A stretch of 64,000 nucleotides of DNA. Source: Chersky-840 sp035604715. Lineage in GTDB: Bacteria; Actinomycetota; Acidimicrobiia; Acidimicrobiales; UBA8190. How positions within the stretch are numbered: the stretch's first letter is position 1; each line of letters begins with the position of its first letter. The stretch spans positions 372,001 to 436,000 of the forward strand of contig CAVSWP010000008.1 in the NCBI GenBank assembly GCA_963731665.1, read 5' to 3'. A program made the translations under genes and the position numbers. The notes below the pieces were generated by a model. That model was not told the origin of the DNA. It saw only the letters and a list, made by a program, of their open reading frames with translations, and did not search any database. Below, one piece after another: positions 24,901-34,354 of the stretch.

Positions 24901-26099
24901 TGCCACCGGACACCACGGTGGTCGTCGTCTCGCACCGTCCCGGGACCTGGCTGGCGCCCTGCGTGGCATCGGCGCTGTCCCAAGCCGACGAGGTCGTGGT
25001 GGTCGACAACGGCTCCACGCAGGAAGCAGCCTCCGCCGTCGCCACGTCCCTGGGCGCCCGCGTGGTTTGCTCCGGGGCCAACCTCGGGTTCAGCGGCGGG
25101 GTGGACCTGGGCTTGCGCCACGCCCGCGGGGCCTTGATCGGGTTGCTCAACGACGACGCCGTGGCCGGGCCGGGCTGGATCGACGCCGCCCGGGCGGCGT
25201 TGGCCGATGCCGGCGTGGCCGCGGTGACGCCCAAGGTCGTCCTCGACGGCGTGTTCGGAGAAGTCGTGCTCGACGACGACACGTGGCGCGCTCCGGGAGA
25301 CGCGCGACCCCTGGGCCGCCAACTCCTCTCGGTCACAGTGGGCGCCGTGGACGTCCTCGAGGAGGTGCGCGGGGCCGGGGTCTACGACACCGAGCGCAGC
25401 GCGGCGCCCGATGAGCCGGCCCGCTGGCGGTGGACCTCGGGCCGCCGCCCCTTCTACGTCCCGCTCGCCGAGCCGAACGCCGGCGACGACGTCCGGGTCA
25501 ACGGCGAGCCGGTGGCGCTGCGAACGACGTGCACCCTCGTCAACCACGCCGGGTCGTACCTCAAGCCCCACGGGGTAGCAGGTGAGTACGGCCTGAGCGC
25601 CCCCGACGACGGCCGCTTCGACCATGGCGCCGAGCGCTTCGGATTCAGCGCCACCGCCCCAGTGTTCCGGGCGGAGACCCTGCGCCGCCTCGGTGGCCTG
25701 GCTCCCCAGTTCTTCGCCTACAACGAGGACACCGACTGGTGCCTGCGAGCCCGCCTGGCAGGCCTGCGGATCCTGTACGACCCCGGCGCCACCGTGCGCC
25801 ACCGCCTGTCGGCGACGAGCGGGGGCTCCCGGTCGCCGTTGGTCCGCTTCCTGGCCCAACGCAACGCCTTGTTGTGCCTGGTGCGCAACGCCCCCCTCGA
25901 CGTCGCCCGGCACTTCGTGTGGCTGCGCATGCACGAGGACCCGGGACCCGAGCTCCGCCGGGCCGTGCTGGGGAAGCTCCCGTGGGCGTTGGCGACCCGG
26001 GTCCGCATGCGCCCGATGCGGACGACCACACCTCGGGCCGTTTGGGACCGGTGGGCCGGGGTCGACAGCACCTGGGACGACGGCCCCGCCAAGGCCTAA
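24900..26099 (+). CDS. GT2-family glycosyltransferase
   Basis: 399 residues, GT-A fold. The start MPPDTTVVVVSHRPGTWLAP leads into VVVVDNGSTQEAAS and the metal motif LIGLLNDDAVAGPGW; the acceptor block is FAYNEDTDWCLRARLAGLRI, typical of rhamnosyl-type GT2 enzymes (WcaA/RfbN group). A roughly 110-residue insertion with a beta-rich character lies between them (about 115-230). The 3' end overlaps the convergent GT gene by 3 nt. It is the last gene of the plus-strand run. Confidence 0.87.
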   Translation: MPPDTTVVVVSHRPGTWLAPCVASALSQADEVVVVDNGSTQEAASAVATSLGARVVCSGANLGFSGGVDLGLRHARGALIGLLNDDAVAGPGWIDAARAALADAGVAAVTPKVVLDGVFGEVVLDDDTWRAPGDARPLGRQLLSVTVGAVDVLEEVRGAGVYDTERSAAPDEPARWRWTSGRRPFYVPLAEPNAGDDVRVNGEPVALRTTCTLVNHAGSYLKPHGVAGEYGLSAPDDGRFDHGAERFGFSATAPVFRAETLRRLGGLAPQFFAYNEDTDWCLRARLAGLRILYDPGATVRHRLSATSGGSRSPLVRFLAQRNALLCLVRNAPLDVARHFVWLRMHEDPGPELRRAVLGKLPWALATRVRMRPMRTTTPRAVWDRWAGVDSTWDDGPAKA

Positions 26100-27187
26100 C
26101 GGACTCCGGCTCCCACGGCGTCGGAGACGAGCTCCACGAAGCGCCGGCGCGAGCTCGGGAGGGAGAACGCCTCGGCCCGTCGGGCCCCGGCCTCGACGAG
26201 CTGGGCGCGCAGGCGCGTGTCCCCCACGACCCGGTGCACGGACGCCGCGAAGAGCAGGGGGTCCTTCGACTCGAGCAGGAGTCCGGCCGACGAGACCGTC
26301 TCGGGTACCGCCGTGGCCGAATACGCCACGATGGGCAGCCCGTGGCCCATGGCCTCCACCAGGGGGACGCAGAACCCCTCGTGCTCCGAGGCGCACACGA
26401 ACACGTCGGCGCCGCGGTAATAGGACTCGAGCTGTTGGGGGGACACCGAACCGGTGACGAAGACGGCATCGGAGAGACCGAGTTCGGCGATGAAGGCCGA
26501 CAGAGCGGGCGCGTAGGTCTTGCCCAACGGGGTGCCCACCAGATGCAGGCGCGCCCGGCCGTCGTAGACGCGCCGGTACAGCGCCAGCATCTTGACCAGG
26601 TCGTGCTGGGCCTTGTGGGGCGACACCTTGCCGACGAAGAGGAAGTCGGCACCCCCCTCGGCCTTGCCCTGGGCCAGCCTCTGAGAGGTGACCGGGTCAG
26701 GTTCGGCCGCGGCGGTCATGTCGATGAGCAACGACGCCACCGCCGTACGGGCGAAGCCGACGTCGACGAGCTCCCCCTCGTTGAAGGCGGAGTCGGCGAT
26801 GGCCAAGCGGCACTCCGAGGCCACCCGCGTGACCTGGGACCGGCCCAGGCTCACCTCGTGGCCGACGGCGGGCTCCCACCCGTCGAGGAGGACGGCCGGC
26901 GTGATGTTGTGATAGTTCAACAACTTCGGCTCGGCACGGCTGGCGAAGATGTCGAAGACGGGGCTACCGATCGACGCCTGGTACAACAGCCAACGGCCCT
27001 TGGTCGCCCGACCGAGGCTGCTCATGGGCCGCGCCTGGTCGGCGAGGTCGCGGGTGCACTCCCCGTAGAAGATGTCCGACTCGATGCCGGACTCGCGCAG
27101 CGCCTGGGCGATGGCCACGGTGTGCATGCCGATGGCGTCGCGACTGGCGAGCGACGGGATCACCTGGTCGACGCGCACCGGCGGCAT
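26096..27187 (-). CDS. GT4-family glycosyltransferase
   Basis: 363 residues from the ATG of MPPVRVDQVIPSLA. The N-terminal region has AIGMHTVAIAQALRESGIES and NYHNITPAVLLDGWEP; the donor domain has FLFVGKVSPHKAQHDLVKML and VCASEHEGFCVPLVEAMGHG with the EX7E pair. The pattern resembles mannosyl/galactosyl GT4 enzymes. It lies downstream of the FG-GAP protein and ABC exporter genes on the same strand and is probably cotranscribed with them. Confidence 0.86.
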   Translation of the reverse strand: MPPVRVDQVIPSLASRDAIGMHTVAIAQALRESGIESDIFYGECTRDLADQARPMSSLGRATKGRWLLYQASIGSPVFDIFASRAEPKLLNYHNITPAVLLDGWEPAVGHEVSLGRSQVTRVASECRLAIADSAFNEGELVDVGFARTAVASLLIDMTAAAEPDPVTSQRLAQGKAEGGADFLFVGKVSPHKAQHDLVKMLALYRRVYDGRARLHLVGTPLGKTYAPALSAFIAELGLSDAVFVTGSVSPQQLESYYRGADVFVCASEHEGFCVPLVEAMGHGLPIVAYSATAVPETVSSAGLLLESKDPLLFAASVHRVVGDTRLRAQLVEAGARRAEAFSLPSSRRRFVELVSDAVGAGVR

Positions 27188-27213
27188 TGTACCCAGGGTG
27201 CCGGTTGCCCCGA

Positions 27214-29502
27214 TCAGGGCGCCAGGGCTCGCACCGGTGCACGCAGACGCGCCTGTGCCATCGAGCCGTCGTAGGGGGCGTCGCCGAAGGCGAACACCCC
27301 GCCGTCGGCACCCACCAGCCAGTAGCCGTACCCGTCGGTCGTCGCCGCCATGCCCACCACCGGTCTCGCCGGCGCATGACGACCCAACGACCCGAAGTAC
27401 GTCGCGCCGAAGGCGAACACCCCGCCGTCGGCACCCACCAGCCAGTAGCCGGCCGTGGTGACGTCGACAGCCAGGCCCACGATGGGTGCGGCGAGCCGTC
27501 TCTTGGCCATCGACCCGAAGTACTGGGCGTCGCCGAAGGCGAACACCCCGCCGTCGGCACCCACCAGCCAGTAGCCCGACCCGTCCACCGAAGGCGCCAT
27601 GCCTACCACGGGGGCACCGAGATGCGCATGGGACATCGAGCCGAAGTACCCGGCGTCGCCGAAGGCGAACACACCGCCGTCGGCACCCACCAGCCAGTAG
27701 CCGCGCCCGTCGGGGGTGACGGCCATGGCGACGATGGGTCGGGTGAGCTTGGCGCCGGACATCGACCCGTAATAGGGCGCACCGCCGAAGGCGAACACCC
27801 CCCCGTCGGCACCCACCAGCCAGTACCCCGGGCCGTCGGGGGCCTTGGCCGCTCCGACCACCGGCGCGTGCAGGGCAAGGGCTCCAGCCGAACCGCAGAA
27901 GGGGCTCCCGAAGGCGAAGGCGCCCCCGTCGGCGCCCACGAGCGTGTACCCGGAGAACGCACCCGACGGCACCGTGCACGGCGACTGGGCCGGCGCCACC
28001 CCGCTGACGCCGGTGCGCTGCGGGTCGTGGTGGAACATGGGCCACGACGTGGCGCCTACGGCGGCGGCGCCGTCGGACCCGGTGATCTCGTAGTGGCGGA
28101 TCTCGCCCTGGTTGGTGCCGTCGTACCCGGCGACGGTGATGCCGACGTCCCCGTTGGGATCGTCGGTGACCAGCGGCGAGTTCTGGAACCCGAGGTCGGG
28201 GCTGAGCACCGTCAACTCGGTCCCCGACGCCCCGTCGAGAACCTCCACCCCCGAGGTCGTGGGGACCAACACGTCCTGGGACGCTGCTCCGGTGAGGTCG
28301 CCGACCACCACCGACCCGATGACCCGACCGACCACCGGCTCCGTCCAGATGGTGGCACCCGTCTTGCCGTCGAGGACCCAGACCGATCCTCCCGAGCCGG
28401 TATCGGTGCCCTCGACGACGTCGAGGCTCCCGCTCCCGGTGACGTCGGCCAGGGCGGGGCTGCTCGTGGTGGCCCCGTCGAGAGTCCGGGACCACACCGG
28501 GTTGCAGTCGGTGTCGAAGGCCTCGAGGACATCGCCGTCGCTGGCGCCGGGGAAGAACGCCCCGGTCCCCACGGCGATGCCCATCGACCCCGACGGGAGG
28601 AACGGCCCCACCGCCGGCGACGAGTCCACGGTCTGGGTGCTCTGGTGGTCACAGATCACCCCTCCGTTCTGGTTGAGGATGCGGAGATGGCCGCCCTGCA
28701 GGTACTGGCGGCCGATGGCGAACCCGGCCGTCTGGTCACCTCCCTCGACGATCTGAGGCGTGCCGGTGCCGTAGAGATCGGCCACCGCGGCGGTGGAGAA
28801 CACGCTGTCGGAGGTGAAAAACGGCCAGCCCGTCAAGGTGGACCCCGTTGACGCGTCGAGCGCGTACTGCTCCTGGTCGAGCGACCCGGCCACCACGCTC
28901 TCGGTGCCCTCGAGATCGCCAACCGTCAGCGACGCTTGCACCCCGGCGGCGGGCTGCTCGTCGCTCGACGGGTCGGTGACCGGGGTGAACCACAAGGGCG
29001 CGCCCGAGGCGCTGTAAGCCTCGTAGCCGCCCTGACCGGGATCGGCGGCGTTCCCGGCCCCGACGAACACCGAGTCCGTGCCCGAGCTCGAGGCGAGCAC
29101 CGACGGGGACGAGTCGATGGGCACGCCGCCGTCGTCGACGGGCCATCCGGCCACCGCCGAGCCGTCGGCCAGGTGATAGGCGTACAGGAACCCCCGTCGA
29201 TCGCCGACCACCACGGCCGGGCCGTCGGCGTCGAGCGTGGCCACGTCGGGAGAGGACTCGGCGATGGGTTGTCCTGCGTCGGCGAGCGGGCCCGTCGACC
29301 ACGTGAGGGTGAAGGTGGGTGACAGCAGCGCCCGCGCCCACGCGGCCGGCGTCGACGCGGCGATCGTCACGCCCAGGCCCGAGCCCGCCACCAGGACCAG
29401 GCCCACGAACAGGTGCCGGGGGCGCCGAGCCGTCGATGGGCTCAGGAGGCCACCTCGACCTTGGCCGGCGTCAGTTGAGGCTGGCCGCTCGGATGTCGGC
29501 AT
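27214..29502 (-). CDS. Secreted FG-GAP/VCBS-type protein with six C-terminal YWLVGADGG repeats (paralogue B)
   Basis: About 762 residues; ATG 29502 is used (TTG 29517 also possible), giving a 32-bp overlap with the upstream ABC ATPase gene. A signal segment (HLFVGLVLVAGSGLGVTIAA) is followed by FG-GAP-type blades (DVATLDADGPAVVVGDRRG; SLTVGDLEGTESVVAGSL; ALADVTGSGSLDVVEGTD) and a WPMFHHDPQRTG block also present in paralogue A. Six repeats of YWLVGADGGVFAFGDA type close the protein. The position directly after the exporter ATPase makes a role at the surface with the exported polysaccharide plausible; no enzymatic motif is seen. Confidence 0.82.
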   Translation of the reverse strand: MPTSERPASTDAGQGRGGLLSPSTARRPRHLFVGLVLVAGSGLGVTIAASTPAAWARALLSPTFTLTWSTGPLADAGQPIAESSPDVATLDADGPAVVVGDRRGFLYAYHLADGSAVAGWPVDDGGVPIDSSPSVLASSSGTDSVFVGAGNAADPGQGGYEAYSASGAPLWFTPVTDPSSDEQPAAGVQASLTVGDLEGTESVVAGSLDQEQYALDASTGSTLTGWPFFTSDSVFSTAAVADLYGTGTPQIVEGGDQTAGFAIGRQYLQGGHLRILNQNGGVICDHQSTQTVDSSPAVGPFLPSGSMGIAVGTGAFFPGASDGDVLEAFDTDCNPVWSRTLDGATTSSPALADVTGSGSLDVVEGTDTGSGGSVWVLDGKTGATIWTEPVVGRVIGSVVVGDLTGAASQDVLVPTTSGVEVLDGASGTELTVLSPDLGFQNSPLVTDDPNGDVGITVAGYDGTNQGEIRHYEITGSDGAAAVGATSWPMFHHDPQRTGVSGVAPAQSPCTVPSGAFSGYTLVGADGGAFAFGSPFCGSAGALALHAPVVGAAKAPDGPGYWLVGADGGVFAFGGAPYYGSMSGAKLTRPIVAMAVTPDGRGYWLVGADGGVFAFGDAGYFGSMSHAHLGAPVVGMAPSVDGSGYWLVGADGGVFAFGDAQYFGSMAKRRLAAPIVGLAVDVTTAGYWLVGADGGVFAFGATYFGSLGRHAPARPVVGMAATTDGYGYWLVGADGGVFAFGDAPYDGSMAQARLRAPVRALAP

Positions 29503-30691
29503 GCAGTTCCAAGGCAACGCTGCCGCGTGACCGAGCCGGGTTCATCACTTCGAATCCCTCTTGCTCCCGACTGTCGTACAGGATCCCCAGACGGTCCTTG
29601 ATCTCGACTTTGAGGCTGTAGGCCCCGTCGAGCAAGGGCACGTGCTCGAAGCTCAGGTCGGCTCGCCCGGCACCGACGGGTGCGTCGAAGGGGCGGTCGA
29701 GAATCTCGGTGTCGGAGCCGAAGACCAACTTGCCCTCCTGGTCGAATATCTCCAGGGCGAACACCACGCCGGCCACGGGCTCGGTCGCCTCGAAGGCCAC
29801 GTGGACGGCCAAGGGCTCCCCCGGGAGCAGGTACCGTCGGGAACCCACGCCGGGGTGCTCGACCTCGACCGACGAGATCTCGATGGACCGGTGCAGCGCC
29901 TCGGGCACCGGTATCTCGGCGGCGTCTTGGAGGGCGGCGCCTATGCCCGGTCCCACGGTGTTGAGGTGCTCGTGGTAGATGCGCACCGCGTCGGCGGCGG
30001 ATCCGGAGCCGATCATGTCCCCCGAGCTCAGCACGACGGCGAAGTCACAGATCTGCCGGACGAGGTCCGAGGAGTGGGTCACGAACAAGATGGTGCGCCC
30101 GTCGTCCTGGAATTCCTTGATCCTCGCCATGCACTTGCGCGAGAAGGCCTCGTCCCCGACGGCCAGCACCTCGTCCACCACCAGGATGTCGGGATCGACG
30201 TTCACGGCCACGGCGAAACCGAGCCGGACGTACATCCCCGACGAGTAGTACTTGACCTGGTTGTCGATGAACTGCTCGAGCTCGGCGAAGGCGACGATCT
30301 CGTCGAAGCGTTTGTCGACGTCCTTGGTCGACAGCCCGAGCAGCGAGGCGTTGAGATAGATGTTCTCCCTTCCCGACAATTCGGGTTGGAAACCGGCGCC
30401 GAGCTCCAACAGGGCGGCCAGGCTGCCGCGCACGACCACCCGGCCTTCGGTGGGCTGCAGGATCCCCGACACGCACTTGAGCAGCGTGGACTTGCCCGAG
30501 CCGTTGCGCCCCAGGATCCCCACCGTCTGGCCTTCGGGGATCTCGAAGCTGACGTTGCGCAGTGCCCAGAAGTCCTGGTAGGGATTGCGCCCCGCGTGGA
30601 GGAAGCGCTCCTTGAGCGACTGGTACTTCTCGGTGTAGAGCCGGAACCGCTTCGACACGTCCTCCACGTCGACGGCGATATCTGAGGACAC
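29471..30691 (-). CDS. Polysaccharide ABC exporter ATP-binding protein, Wzt/TagH type
   Basis: 406 residues, GTG start. The ATPase domain (1-245) has Walker A GRNGSGKST (61-69), signature YYSSGMYVRLGFA, Walker B DILVVDEVLAVGDE and switch H206 in LFVTHSSD; the tyrosine-rich N-terminus and YSSGM signature are characteristic of O-antigen/teichoic-acid exporters. Residues about 255-406 form a beta-rich domain (SSVEVEHPGVGSRRYLLPGE; FALEIFDQEGKLVFG) matching Wzt C-terminal glycan-binding modules. It pairs with the permease gene 3 nt upstream and would drive export of the undecaprenyl-linked glycan made by this cluster. Confidence 0.92.
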   Translation of the reverse strand: MSSDIAVDVEDVSKRFRLYTEKYQSLKERFLHAGRNPYQDFWALRNVSFEIPEGQTVGILGRNGSGKSTLLKCVSGILQPTEGRVVVRGSLAALLELGAGFQPELSGRENIYLNASLLGLSTKDVDKRFDEIVAFAELEQFIDNQVKYYSSGMYVRLGFAVAVNVDPDILVVDEVLAVGDEAFSRKCMARIKEFQDDGRTILFVTHSSDLVRQICDFAVVLSSGDMIGSGSAADAVRIYHEHLNTVGPGIGAALQDAAEIPVPEALHRSIEISSVEVEHPGVGSRRYLLPGEPLAVHVAFEATEPVAGVVFALEIFDQEGKLVFGSDTEILDRPFDAPVGAGRADLSFEHVPLLDGAYSLKVEIKDRLGILYDSREQEGFEVMNPARSRGSVALELHADIRAASLN

Positions 30692-30694
30692 CGC

Positions 30695-31804
30695 CTAGAG
30701 CTCCTCGGCGAAGTTGCCCTCGAGCCGCCCGAACACGACCATGGCGCCAAGGAGCAGGAGCAACGACACGCCCAGGACGATGAGGTCCGAAGCCACGAAC
30801 CAGTGGATCCCGTACCGGGCCAGGACGCCGTCGGGGATCAACGCGTGATAGGGAGCCCCGTGGAGCGGCCGGGTGAGCAACGTCGAGCGGGGATGGATGA
30901 CGTTGTAGAACACCCGCTGGAACGACATCACTGCCGGGGTCACCGGGTTGGCGAAGTACACCCAGATGAGGCGTGTCCCCGGGATGCCGAAGATCGAGTG
31001 CTTGACGAGGTCGTCGTGGACCCGTCCCGAGAAGGCGTAGATGCCAGGGATGGCCCAGAACCAGGCCAGCAGGATGACCTCGACCAGATGCTGGGTGTCT
31101 CGGAGGTACACGTTCACCGCCGAGAGGAACACCGCCAGCGCGGCCGAGAACGCCATGATCGAGGCCATCGCCGGGATCACGATCCATAGCGCGCTCCAGT
31201 CCGGTCGGTGCCAGAAGGCGAACATGAACACCAGCAGGACGATGGACTGGAACAAGAAGAACATGAAGGCGGACCCCACCGACGCCAGAGCCAGGATCTC
31301 GCGGGGGAAGGCCACCTTCTTGACGATCGCCGAGTTGGACACGACCGAGCTGGTCCCGCTGAGTACGGCGGTCTGGAAGAAGTTCCACACCAGCATGGCC
31401 GAGAACATGTAGATGACGAAGTTGGGGATGCCGTTGGGCAGGAAGTACGTGAAAAGGACGAAGAACACAGCCAGGGTGAGCGCGGGGTTGAGCATGGACC
31501 ACAGGAACCCGAGGACCGAGTTCTTGTACTTGACCTTGATCTCCTTGCGCACCAGGAAGTTGAACAGCTCGCGCGCCCGCCAGATCTCGCCCAACCGCAG
31601 CCAGATGCTCACCCGGGCCGCCACCACCCGGGTCGGCTTCGAGCGCCGGGTGGCCATCCGGGCGCGCTTGGCTATCTCGCGTTCGCGATCGGTGACCGTG
31701 GCCTGCTCGATGGCGTCGCCCGCCGCGCCCTCGCCCGTGTCGGCGTCGGAGACGGGCCCGGCGACCACCGGAGCGGCCCCTGTCTCGGACTGGACGTCGG
31801 TCAT
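30695..31804 (-). CDS. Polysaccharide ABC exporter permease, Wzm/TagG type (ABC-2)
   Basis: 369 residues. An extended, charged cytoplasmic N-terminus (about 1-75) precedes the conserved entry region ELFNFLVRKEIKVKYKNSVLGFLWSMLNP and about six membrane helices; WYFANPVTP-like and VYLRDTQHLVEVILLAWFW blocks are those of ABC2_membrane exporters. The long N-terminal extension is unusual for the family. It is the first gene of the minus-strand exporter unit, followed by the ATPase. Confidence 0.92.
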   Translation of the reverse strand: MTDVQSETGAAPVVAGPVSDADTGEGAAGDAIEQATVTDREREIAKRARMATRRSKPTRVVAARVSIWLRLGEIWRARELFNFLVRKEIKVKYKNSVLGFLWSMLNPALTLAVFFVLFTYFLPNGIPNFVIYMFSAMLVWNFFQTAVLSGTSSVVSNSAIVKKVAFPREILALASVGSAFMFFLFQSIVLLVFMFAFWHRPDWSALWIVIPAMASIMAFSAALAVFLSAVNVYLRDTQHLVEVILLAWFWAIPGIYAFSGRVHDDLVKHSIFGIPGTRLIWVYFANPVTPAVMSFQRVFYNVIHPRSTLLTRPLHGAPYHALIPDGVLARYGIHWFVASDLIVLGVSLLLLLGAMVVFGRLEGNFAEEL

Positions 31805-31838
31805 CGGATTGCTCCGTTCAACCCCCCAGGTCCCGTGC

Positions 31839-32477
31839 TCAGCGGGCCGCCGGCTGGGGGGTGGAGTGCTCGATCACACGGTCGATGAAGCCGTAGTCCT
31901 TGGCCTCCTCAGCGGTGAACCACCGGTCGCGATCGGAATCGGCCTCGATGCGCTCGATGGGCTGGCCGGTGTGGAAGGAGATGCGCTCGGCCATCATCCG
32001 CTTGAGGTAGACGATCTGCTCCGCCTGGATGGCGATGTCGGTCGCCTGGCCCTGCATCTGCCCGGACGGCTGGTGCATGAGGATCCGGCTGTGAGGCAGG
32101 GCGAAGCGCTTCCCGGGCGCCCCCGCGCACAGCAGGAACTGCCCCATGGACGCCGCCAGCCCCACGCAGATCGTGCTCACGTCGCAGCTCACGTACTGCA
32201 TGGTGTCGTAGATGGCGAGCCCGTCGGTCACCGACCCTCCCGGTGAGTTCACGTACAGGGCGATGTCCCGCTCGCTGTTCTCGGCCGCCAGCAGGAGGAG
32301 CTGTGCGCACACCTGGTTGGCGACCGTCTCGTCGATGGCGCTGCCCAGGAAGATGATGCGCTCCTTGAGGAGTCGCTGGAAGACGTCCGCCGAGGCCAAG
32401 TCGGGCAGATTGCCGGTCCGCATCGACGGGGACACCCCTGCGACCTGGGGTAATACGTGCGTCGGGTGTGATGCCAT
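31839..32477 (-). CDS. clpP: ATP-dependent Clp protease proteolytic subunit
   Basis: A serine peptidase of 212 residues that forms the tetradecameric core working with ClpX/ClpC. Catalytic residues are visible: S110 in VGLAASMGQFLL, H135 in LPHSRILMHQPSG, and the Asp in EADSDRDRWF. The handle-region helix QGQATDIAIQAEQIVYLKR is conserved. The N-terminal about 20 residues look like a propeptide; M19 is an alternative start. Actinobacteria usually carry two or more clpP copies, often next to clpX; here no clpX is adjacent, so this may be an accessory copy. Confidence 0.93.
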   Translation of the reverse strand: MASHPTHVLPQVAGVSPSMRTGNLPDLASADVFQRLLKERIIFLGSAIDETVANQVCAQLLLLAAENSERDIALYVNSPGGSVTDGLAIYDTMQYVSCDVSTICVGLAASMGQFLLCAGAPGKRFALPHSRILMHQPSGQMQGQATDIAIQAEQIVYLKRMMAERISFHTGQPIERIEADSDRDRWFTAEEAKDYGFIDRVIEHSTPQPAAR

Positions 32478-32593
32478 GGCACGAGGCTACCCGGGATGCC
32501 GGTGCCGGCCGTGCAGGGTGGGTGTGCGGGGAAGCGGCCCCCGTTAGGCTCCAAATCTCCCTGCAGCCGGCGCCAGGCCGGCGGCGGGGCACT

Positions 32594-32676
32594 GCGGGCG
32601 TGGCGGAACGGTAGACGCGCGGGGTTTAGGTCCCCGTCCCCTCCGGGGGGTGGAGGTTCGACTCCTCTCGCCCGCA
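32594..32676 (+). tRNA. tRNA-Leu (anticodon UAG)
   Basis: An 83-nt tRNA. The acceptor stem GCGGGCG (32594-32600) pairs with CGCCCGC (32669-32675), with A as discriminator. The D-arm has GCG/CGC, the anticodon stem CGGGG/CCCCG encloses the loop TTTAGGT giving anticodon TAG, a long class II variable arm follows, and the T-loop is TTCGACT. CCA is not encoded. It lies between clpP and the ABC-F gene. Confidence 0.93.
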
Positions 32677-32744
32677 CTGGGGCCTCGGCGCGCGTCCCCG
32701 GAGAGGCGGTCAACGGCGGGTCGCCAACCTGGTGCAATAGAGAG

Positions 32745-34343
32745 ATGATTTCGGGCCGCGACGTCACCATCGAGATCGGTGGAAGAACACTGCTGCGCGA
32801 CGCGGCGTTCTTCGTGGGCCCCGATGACAAGGTGGGCCTGGTCGGGCGCAACGGCACGGGCAAGTCGTCCCTGGTCTCGGTGATCTGCGGGCAGGTCCCC
32901 GGACATGTCCGGGCCCGGGGCGAGGTCAGCGTGCAAGGGACCATCGGCTTCCTCCCCCAGGTCCCGACGGCCAGCGGACTGGGGCTCGAGCCGACCGGCT
33001 TCTCCCATGTCCTTTCCGCCCGGGGCCTCGACGTCCTGGACGAGGAGTTGCACCTGGCCCGCAACGCCGTGACGGCGGACCCCACCACCGAGGCCATCGC
33101 CACGTTCGCCGATCTCGAGGAGCGCTACCGGGCCGCCGGGGGGTACACCATCGAGGGCGAGATCGCCCGCCTGGCCGAGGGGATCGGGCTCCGACAGGAC
33201 ATGCTGTTCGAGGACATCGACTCGCTCTCGGGGGGACAGCGACGGCGTGTCGACATCGTCCGGGTCCTGTTCGGCGGCCCCGACACCCTCGTGCTCGACG
33301 AGCCCACCAACCACCTGGACCTGGCGGCCAAGCGCTGGCTCACCAACGAGCTGACGCGCTTCACGGGTGCCATGCTCGTGATCAGCCACGACCTCAAGTT
33401 GCTCGACCGGGTCATCAGCAAGGTCCTCAGCCTGGCCGAAGGCAGCCTGCGGGAATTCACGGGGAACTACAGCGCCTTCCGCACGCAGCTGACCGCCGAC
33501 ATCGAGCAACGCGAGAAGAAGCGCACGCTCGAGGACCGCCAGATCCGCCGGCTGAGCACGCTGGCCGACTCCATGCGGGCGAGCACCGAGGACCGGGCCC
33601 GCAAGGCCAAGGTCCTCGACCGCCGGGTGGCGCGCATGAAGGACAACCGCACCGAACTGGTCAAGCGGGAGCGCAAGACGCGCTTGCGCCTCCCCACACC
33701 GGCGCGCTCGGGTGTCCTGCCCCTGACCGTCACGGGCGTGGCCGTCTCCTACGGGGAGAAGAAGGTCCTCCTCGACATCGACTTCGCGGTGGGACGCGGC
33801 GACCGGGTCGTGGTCATCGGGCGCAACGGGGCCGGCAAGAGCAGCCTGCTGCGGTGCCTGGCATCGGTCCAGTCCCCCACCCAGGGCACGGTGGAGACGG
33901 GGCACAACGTCACCCTGGGCTATTTCGCCCAGGAACACGAGCAACTCGATCCCCGGCGCGGCGCCCTGGAGCACATCGACGACAGCGTGCTGCGGACCGT
34001 GGGTGAGCGCCGGGCGTTGTTGGGATCGTTCGGCCTCACCGGAGGAGCCGCCGACCAACTGCCGGCGTCGCTGTCGGGCGGAGAGCGCGCCAAGCTCAGC
34101 CTGGCCATGTTGTCGGCCGGGCGCGCCAACCTGCTCGTGCTCGACGAGCCCACGAACAATCTCGACCCCGCCTCGGTCGAAGCCGTCGGTGAGATGCTCA
34201 GCACCTGGCCCGGAACGGTGGTGGCGGTGAGCCACGACCGACCGTTCGTCGACGCCCTGCGACCCACGCACGCGCTCCACCTGCCCGAGGAGCGCTACGA
34301 ACTGTGGCGCGACGAGTACCTCGACGACGTCGAGATGCGCTGA
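32745..34343 (+). CDS. ABC-F family ATPase (ribosome-associated type)
   Basis: 532 residues with two ABC domains and no membrane segments. First domain: Walker A VGRNGTGKSS, signature LSGGQRRRVDIVR, Walker B TLVLDEPTNHLDL. Second domain: IGRNGAGKSS, LSGGERAKLSLAM, LLVLDEPTNNLDP. The linker (about 240-330) is a highly charged helical P-site tRNA interaction-type region (REKKRTLEDRQIRRLSTLAD). ABC-F proteins act on stalled or antibiotic-bound ribosomes; which subfamily this is cannot be decided here. The upstream extension of the frame overlaps the tRNA and is rejected. Confidence 0.9.
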   Translation: MISGRDVTIEIGGRTLLRDAAFFVGPDDKVGLVGRNGTGKSSLVSVICGQVPGHVRARGEVSVQGTIGFLPQVPTASGLGLEPTGFSHVLSARGLDVLDEELHLARNAVTADPTTEAIATFADLEERYRAAGGYTIEGEIARLAEGIGLRQDMLFEDIDSLSGGQRRRVDIVRVLFGGPDTLVLDEPTNHLDLAAKRWLTNELTRFTGAMLVISHDLKLLDRVISKVLSLAEGSLREFTGNYSAFRTQLTADIEQREKKRTLEDRQIRRLSTLADSMRASTEDRARKAKVLDRRVARMKDNRTELVKRERKTRLRLPTPARSGVLPLTVTGVAVSYGEKKVLLDIDFAVGRGDRVVVIGRNGAGKSSLLRCLASVQSPTQGTVETGHNVTLGYFAQEHEQLDPRRGALEHIDDSVLRTVGERRALLGSFGLTGGAADQLPASLSGGERAKLSLAMLSAGRANLLVLDEPTNNLDPASVEAVGEMLSTWPGTVVAVSHDRPFVDALRPTHALHLPEERYELWRDEYLDDVEMR

Positions 34344-34354
34344 GCGCCCGCACC

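Noticed and set aside
32496..32744. N-terminal extension of the ABC-F gene
   Set aside because: It would translate through the tRNA-Leu gene; ATG 32745 begins the conserved domain.
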